Below the pieces are notes generated by a model. The model had not been told where the DNA came from, made no database searches, and worked only from the letters and a program-made list of their open reading frames with translations. From contig CM070515.1 in NCBI GenBank assembly GCA_036346375.1, positions 18,746,423 to 18,810,422 on the forward strand: 64,000 nucleotides of DNA, written 5' to 3'. Source of the stretch: Guadua angustifolia (taxonomy: Eukaryota; Streptophyta; Magnoliopsida; Poales; Poaceae). Position 1 is the stretch's first letter. The number at the start of each line of letters is the position of its first letter. Positions 58,407 through 64,000 of the stretch are shown here, piece by piece. A program made the translations under genes and the position numbers.

Positions 58407-60584
58407 GTCATCTTTTTATATTTATCACCCAAAAGAGCAATCACTACCAGTTGCTCAAGAACGGACATTTTTTTAAGGCAGAAAAGACCGTTACGTGTAC
58501 CATAACGAATGAACCCTGCTCCGTACATGTCTAACCTCGAATAACTTGCACGTCCGGTGGTAAAGTGATCAATGCCTAGATCTTAATCCCCATTACTCCC
58601 CGACATCAAATTTCTGATCCGATCACAATGCCAAGCTAAATCGCTAGAAAGTATATTTTCGAGGATGACAAATCCGTTTCCCAATCCCAAGTCCAAACGG
58701 AGCACCAAACGACCAAACGAAGTAAAGTAATCTCCATGGAACCCGTGGGGCCACGCTGAGCACAGCAAGCATTGGAGCACACATAGCCAACGCCAGATCC
58801 CATCACCGACCCGGTGCGGCCCGCGGGAACGCGACACGGAGGCCAGCCCGTCGCCCCGGCCGGCTGCGCCCCAAAAGGCCATCCGCTTCCTCTGCCGCGC
58901 CAACGTGCGGCACTGCGCGCGGCGCGGCGGTTATTACCGCGACGTCGCACCACGGCGCTTTTTCGAGAGGCAGCTTGTGACGATGCGCGGAGCCTCGTGC
59001 CCGGCCGGGCACATGCCAATGATTGGAAACGAGCGCTTCCTGCTGCCCTCGTGGCCGCAGCGGCAGGCCACCGGGGGTGCAGTGCGAACGGATGGCACGG
59101 CAGCGCGCACAGCCCGGGAAATGATGAGTTCTCTACCCCACTTCATTCGTTTATTTTTTTTGCAAATTAGTTTATCCGTATATAGAAGGCGTGACAGACA
59201 ACCTCTGTCGCGTCCGGTGAGAGCGGGAGCTATAAAGCGCTGTAGCGGACGAGCGAGTGTGAGAAATGCGCTGCCGTGGCCTGGGAACGCAGGAGGTGTG
59301 GTACTAACCCGTGCCGCTACATATCACCTTCTAACGCTTCTACGGTCGGAAATGGATCTAGATTTACGATTCCTAAAAAAAATCGATTAATTCACAGCCT
59401 GGAGGCAAGTGTGATTTGGTTCACCTACCAGCTTAGCGCTGCATGAGCTTTTGGAGGCCGGTCCAACTGGTTTTTGTTGGGGTTGTATGCTATTATTATA
59501 CAGAACGCAGCAGAGCTGCCCTGGAAGTAATCCATGTGAAATGCCGTTATGATGTAGTGTTAGGTGGAGTAAGTGGGCATATACGAGTGTTCTATCCGTT
59601 TTATAGGGTACAGAACTACAAATAGTTACACTTGTATACCATTGCAAAGGGGATTTGGAGTGCTAGGGGAGAATTCTTACGCATCAAAGCTGCTTAATTA
59701 GAACAAGTTCTAAACACACTATCCGACCTCATGCCTTAGCGCTGTCGAGATTACCCGTCATGGCTACACCCATGCGTGGATCTAGTGTGCAAGTTATTGC
59801 CCCCGGAAAATTTTTGTTATGGTGCAAGATGTTGAAAGCTGTAGAAAAACATAGCCGTCCAACGGTATGGATTCGCACGATATTGGCCAGGTAGAAGTTT
59901 TTGGCGAGACGCGCTATGCACGCGTGAACGCACACGTCCAGATAAAGAGCAGGGAGAAGGGAGTCAGGGAGAGATGGAGGATTTCCAAACGTAGAATCCT
60001 AGGACGGAATGCACGTGCTATCCAAACCACACCATTTCTAAAACCATTTGAGCTCGGGTCGGGGATAAGCTTTGCCGCTTGGGCGCCGCGAATCTATTGA
60101 AAGGCGTAAATTAGCTGCCACTCGGGCCCTTTCGCTATTCTCAAGGCCTCCAGTATCTTTCCGTCCTCGTTGCACGGGAGGTTCCTTCTACCTTGAGAAG
60201 AGATCCGGACTACAACTTAAACAGGTGTGTATATGTCTCATTGGATAAAATCTTTTAAAGAATAATATAGCATAAATATTATATCAGATTTTGTTTTAAC
60301 TGTAGCAATGCACGGTTTGACTATTGGTCAATTTGAATTGCTTGATGATACAGTCGGACAGCATCGAGAATCAGAGATCGCTTAAGTTACAGTACTATAT
60401 AGATTATACTGAAATCTTATCCCATCCCATCCGTCCATCCCTGCTTGCCGTGTTCGAATGATCGAATCTGAGGGCAAACTTCTGTTAAAATCCAAGCATC
60501 CGTACGCCCCCATTCGACGAAGCAGTGGCAGCATTAGTGCATTACGCCTAGTGGCGGATAAAAGAAGTTAAAAGGTGCTTGTGA
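58407..60584. other. Intergenic, no gene recognised
   Basis: 58800-59120 is GC-rich with long open frames on both strands and no family resemblance. The rest is unremarkable. Confidence 0.45.
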
Positions 60585-60592
60585 GCTGGTTT

Positions 60593-61919
60593 TAGGGGTG
60601 TAACTGGAACGGATATTTTCCGACCGACCGACCGACCGAATCAATTTGGATAGAGATTTGAATAGTTTTTCGGATATTCGAAGAATTTTCCGGATATGGA
60701 TACGGATAAGGATAATTATCTCGGATAAGGATAAGGATACGGATAGTAATTATCCGACGGATACAGGAATATCCGAGTTTATAATCGGATAATATCCGGA
60801 TATAAAATATGGATATTATCCAAAACTTTAAAGACTTCTCCAAGATCGTGAGTCTCAGAATCTCCAATCAAAGAGCACCAATCACTGAGTCTGGAGGCAC
60901 TAGTACCAAGTGTACCAATACCACTCTTGGTACTCTACCAAGATTTCATGCCAACCGTCAAGTGCCAAGTACCAACTACCATTCTATCAAGTGCCACATC
61001 GCCATCGCCCAAAGTGCTAACGCCAAGTGCACCACAGCGCCAAGGCGGTGTTAAACCAAAATTTACAAGATAAGCCAGATTTCCGGCTTGTCCACTGGCG
61101 CCAGGCCAAAACTAAAGGCAATGCGACACTGCCATGCAGCAGACCCAAAACTAAAAACATAAAATCCCCAATTCATCATTCGTGCTCTCTTTCTCTATCT
61201 CTATTTTCTACTAGTCTGATGGTCTCTCTCCTCTAAAATCCCCAATCCAAACAAAACCTAGCTGAGCTGAGTGGCATGAGTTGAGGAGGCGCCGAGGCGG
61301 CACTGGCGGTCCGGCGCACTTCTAAGGTGGTGCCGTGGACAAGTGCCAAATGGTGCACTGGTGGACTGGTTGTGTTATTACCTTACGTCGTACATGCATA
61401 CATCTAACTGTTTAAGTATACTAGAATTAGTAGTGCATAAATTTGATATATGGTATTATATGATTCTATCATGTTTACCTTACTAGTTTGTGACTTCTAA
61501 TTTGCTAGTGCTATTGTCTTTGATAATTCTATTATGACTCTACATTTAGCTTTTATATAATCTCTAGTACGTTCATTATTAATTCTTAATTATGTACAAT
61601 GCAACTATAGTAAATTCTTGTACTATTTTCTTCACATTTTGTTAATAATTATTCATAACTCATAAGTAATCTACCATTCAGTATGTTACATGTGCAATAA
61701 ATGATCTCTATTTTCATGTATTATCCGGCTAAAAATATTTGTATCCGTATTGAATCCGGTCTGTATTCGCTTCGTATTCGTAAGTGATAGTATCCGATAT
61801 TATTCGCATTCGTATTCACATCCGACACCATTCGTATCCGACTTCGTATTTGATAAAAAATATAAATACGGATACGGGATAAACAATATTCGACCGTATC
61901 CGATCCGATTACATCCCTA
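60593..61919. mobile_element. hAT-like element with GGATACGGATA-word arms
   Basis: 1,327 bp from TAGGGGTGTAAC to TTACATCCCTA with perfect 8-bp duplication GCTGGTTT (60585-60592, 61920-61927). Left arm tiled with GGATAAGGATA/CGGATAT words, right arm with TATCCGATATTATTCG-type complements. The interior (60840-61060) repeats AAGTGCCA/AAGTACCAA; the rest is AT-rich and non-coding. No transposase seen. Confidence 0.9.
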
Positions 61920-62239
61920 GCTGGTTTGGACCAACGATCGCAGAAGGCGTCCGATTCGAATCTTTGCTGGTCCTCCCGTGCGATGCAATTCCTCGTGGGT
62001 GATCATTGTGCACGTTCGGGTCTGGTGCCGCGCCGTGCGGTAATCCCGATAAGTTGTCGACCAGCCTCTCGTTGCGTTTAGCGGACGATTAGCATGGATT
62101 CCAACACGCAGTTACAGGCAGGCGGGGACAAGATTAGCGTACAAGTTGTGCTTTAAAAAGGGATTAAGGTGCATTTGGATGCCTGTGAAATATCGCCCAC
62201 TTGGCACTCTTTGTTGCGAGGAGCACCAAACAATAATTA

Positions 62240-62572
62240 GGGCACTCCTAATACATGATTTCTATAGTTACATCTAAAAATATCTACATCATCAATAAAT
62301 AGTATTACATACTACATTTCCAACCCTTTATATGTTAGCATAAATAAGTAAAGAATATTAATAAATATCATACAAGACATAAAACGTAACTGAATACAAC
62401 CTTCTCTTCCCAATGTATGTTTTTGTTGTATCTTGCTTTGGTTTATGTACCCAAACTATTTCTTATGTAAGAAATGGCTTATATCTTTCTTTTTTAATCT
62501 TCTCTTTCATATAAGAATTAATTATATATAATAGATTGAAGAAACTGCTGACCAGGAGTATTGGGAGTGGCC
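62240..62572. mobile_element. Tourist-like MITE
   Basis: 333 bp, ends GGGCACTCCTAATACATG and GAGTATTGGGAGTGGCC are imperfect inverted repeats; TTA on the left, TTG on the right. Confidence 0.55.
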
Positions 62573-62589
62573 TTGCACTACTCACATCA

Positions 62590-63406
62590 TACCTATACTA
62601 AATATGGGAGACTTCCTGGCCTCCTGAGCGTTTGAGCCGAGCTGGCTCAAAAAAAAGTTTCACGTTTTGTTCCTTTTATAAATTATGAATAGGTCCTTCG
62701 TGATTTTTTGTGAGGGGAAGATATTTTTCCCTAAAATCGCGTTTTGGTCCCTCGTGCGTTGTTTTACGGAAAAAAGCTCCCGTTAAATTCAAATCGCGAA
62801 CAAGCCCTTTTCTAATTTTTCAGGATAGCGGACAAGTCCAAAAACGTAATAGTCAGGTCCTTGCTCCTTACGTCTAGGTCCTTTCTCCGTTTTTCCCGAG
62901 GAAAAATGTTTTCGTCACCAGAAATATGTGTGCAGCTCTATCTCTAGACTTTTTTCCCATCTCGATTTCCTATCTCGATCTCTGATATTTTTTAAAACAT
63001 GTATTATTACTTGGTAAACGCGTAGAGTGTTAGACTCGACAAAAGAAGGTTGTCATCTCTAATAATTTTTCGTCCTTTTCTCTCTAGACTTTTTCCCCAC
63101 CGCGGTTTTCCAGCTCGGTCTCCAATATTTTTCAAATAATTCATCGAAGGAGGTATTTCTACAACTCTATCTCTCTATTTTTTCCCCGTTTCGCTTATTA
63201 TTTCGACGATTTAAAAAATAAAATGCCGCCGAAAAAAAAATTCTACGAAAAAACGACACGCACGGCGTGTTACGCCGCGAAAAAAATTGTATTCTTTCAA
63301 CCGTTTCGCTCATTGTTTCGACGATTTAAAAAATGAAACACTACCAAAAAAAATTTTCTACGAAAAACAACACGCGCGGCGTGTTACGCCGCGAAAAGTT
63401 TTCTAG
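62590..63406 (+). mobile_element. Small non-autonomous Helitron
   Basis: 3' end is clear: an 8-bp stem CGCGGCGT/ACGCCGCG with GTT loop (63375-63393), nine bases, then CTAG|T at 63403-63406. A near-copy of this hairpin lies at about 63266-63290, so the tail is duplicated (about 110-125 bp). The 5' end is proposed at CTATACTAAATATGGG (about 62592), close to the Helitron TCTATACTA consensus but without perfect match. Confidence 0.55.
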
Positions 63407-63567
63407 TATGTAATATGTCTTATGAAAAGAGTTCCACAGTAGAAGTAACCAGTAGAACCGGTACTGCTAAACAGACAAAAACCCAATGGTACGTGGAACT
63501 GCAATTGAGGGGGACACATTTTTTTATCAACGGGACTGTGCAATTTTTTTGAGATATAAATGTACTA

Positions 63568-64000
63568 CTAGCTAGAAAAACACGCTATGCTGTGTCGCGC
63601 ACGACAATCCAATGTGAAAAATTTGAGAAATTAGGTCGTATTTTTTTTAAAAAAAGTTTATAAACTTCCGACAAATCTGTTTTTTTTAAGAAAACCGTGC
63701 TGAGGACTCGTCGACGAATCTACGGGCTATTATAAACCTTCGACGAATCTGTATTTTTTTTAGAAAATTGTGGCTATTTTTTTACGCAATTCGGGAAATT
63801 TGGTTGTATTTTCGGTTTTCATATTTGTTTTAAAAAAACAGGTCGTTAAGACCCATCGTCGAATCTATGGACTGTTATAAATCTTCGACGAATCTGTGTT
63901 TTTTTTTAGAAAACCGCGGTTACGACCCGTTGGTTTGGTCATATCTTTGGTGAAAACCACAGTTACGACCCGTTGATTTGGTCCTATTTTTGTTTTCATT
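63568..64000 (-). mobile_element. 3' part of a second Helitron on minus, leaving the window
   Basis: On minus the sequence reads hairpin TGTCG-TGCG-CGACA (63593-63606), GTGTTTTT, CTAG at 63568-63571, then T. This mirrors the first Helitron tail. The interior repeats a unit containing TTCGACGAATCTGT and TCTACGGGCTATTATAAA / TCTATGGACTGTTATAAA (63670-63895). Confidence 0.45.

Overview
This is nuclear DNA from a grass (Poaceae), most likely a panicoid; the species cannot be named from sequence alone. Reasons: plant exon/intron structure, GC-rich intronless coding sequence, a core alpha-1,3-fucosyltransferase gene of plant type, and dense nested transposons of classes typical of grasses (Tat Ty3/gypsy, CACTA, Helitrons, Tourist and Mutator-like MITEs, hAT-like elements). 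Only two host genes are well supported. (1) Minus strand, left edge: the first four exons of core alpha-1,3-fucosyltransferase (FucTA/FUT11 type, N-glycan maturation in the Golgi), running off the window. (2) Plus strand, 51832-53019: an intact intronless gene for a 395-residue plant SMI1/KNR4-like protein.

Layout. 1-4170: FucTA with a LINE tail in intron 2 and a Tourist MITE in intron 1. 5.1-9.7 kb: long LTR of a probable chromovirus, with a tRNA-iMet primer site. 9.7-10.45 kb: solo LTR of a Tat element. 10.65-12 kb: hAT-like, Tourist-like and Mutator-like small elements. 12.13-16.86 kb: a minus-strand Helitron that captured GDSL-lipase exon pieces and was then split by a 3.6-kb CACTA carrying a 5S rRNA-derived segment. 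18.9-21.8 kb: a long Copia-like LTR full of hairpins with a constant loop. 23.4-26.3 kb: a gypsy-like remnant. 26.31-39.66 kb: a complete 13.35-kb Tat retrotransposon (both LTRs, 5-bp target duplication, gag-protease-RT-RNaseH-second RNaseH-integrase on minus) with a multi-exon ORF on the opposite strand; it was later hit by an hAT-like element and a MITE. 40.26-44.90 kb: a second CACTA carrying a receptor-kinase exon. 45.4-51.4 kb: MITEs, a Copia-like LTR and a GAAATTTC-word element. 51.7-53.1 kb: the SMI1-like gene. 54.6-62.6 kb: hAT-like and Mutator-like elements and one MITE. 62.6-64 kb: two Helitron 3' ends facing each other.

How the pieces relate. The two host genes are unrelated and lie about 50 kb apart; everything between is transposon. 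The insertion order is readable: MITE and hAT-like element inside Tat, Tat inside an older LTR, CACTA inside Helitron. Most points of interest are structural: covarying hairpins, two Tat insertions at the same position of one host repeat family, a preserved Pol III promoter in a decayed 5S copy, and several element families whose arms are tiled with short palindromic words. All similarity statements come from reading the sequence and from remembered family sequences; no database search was run.
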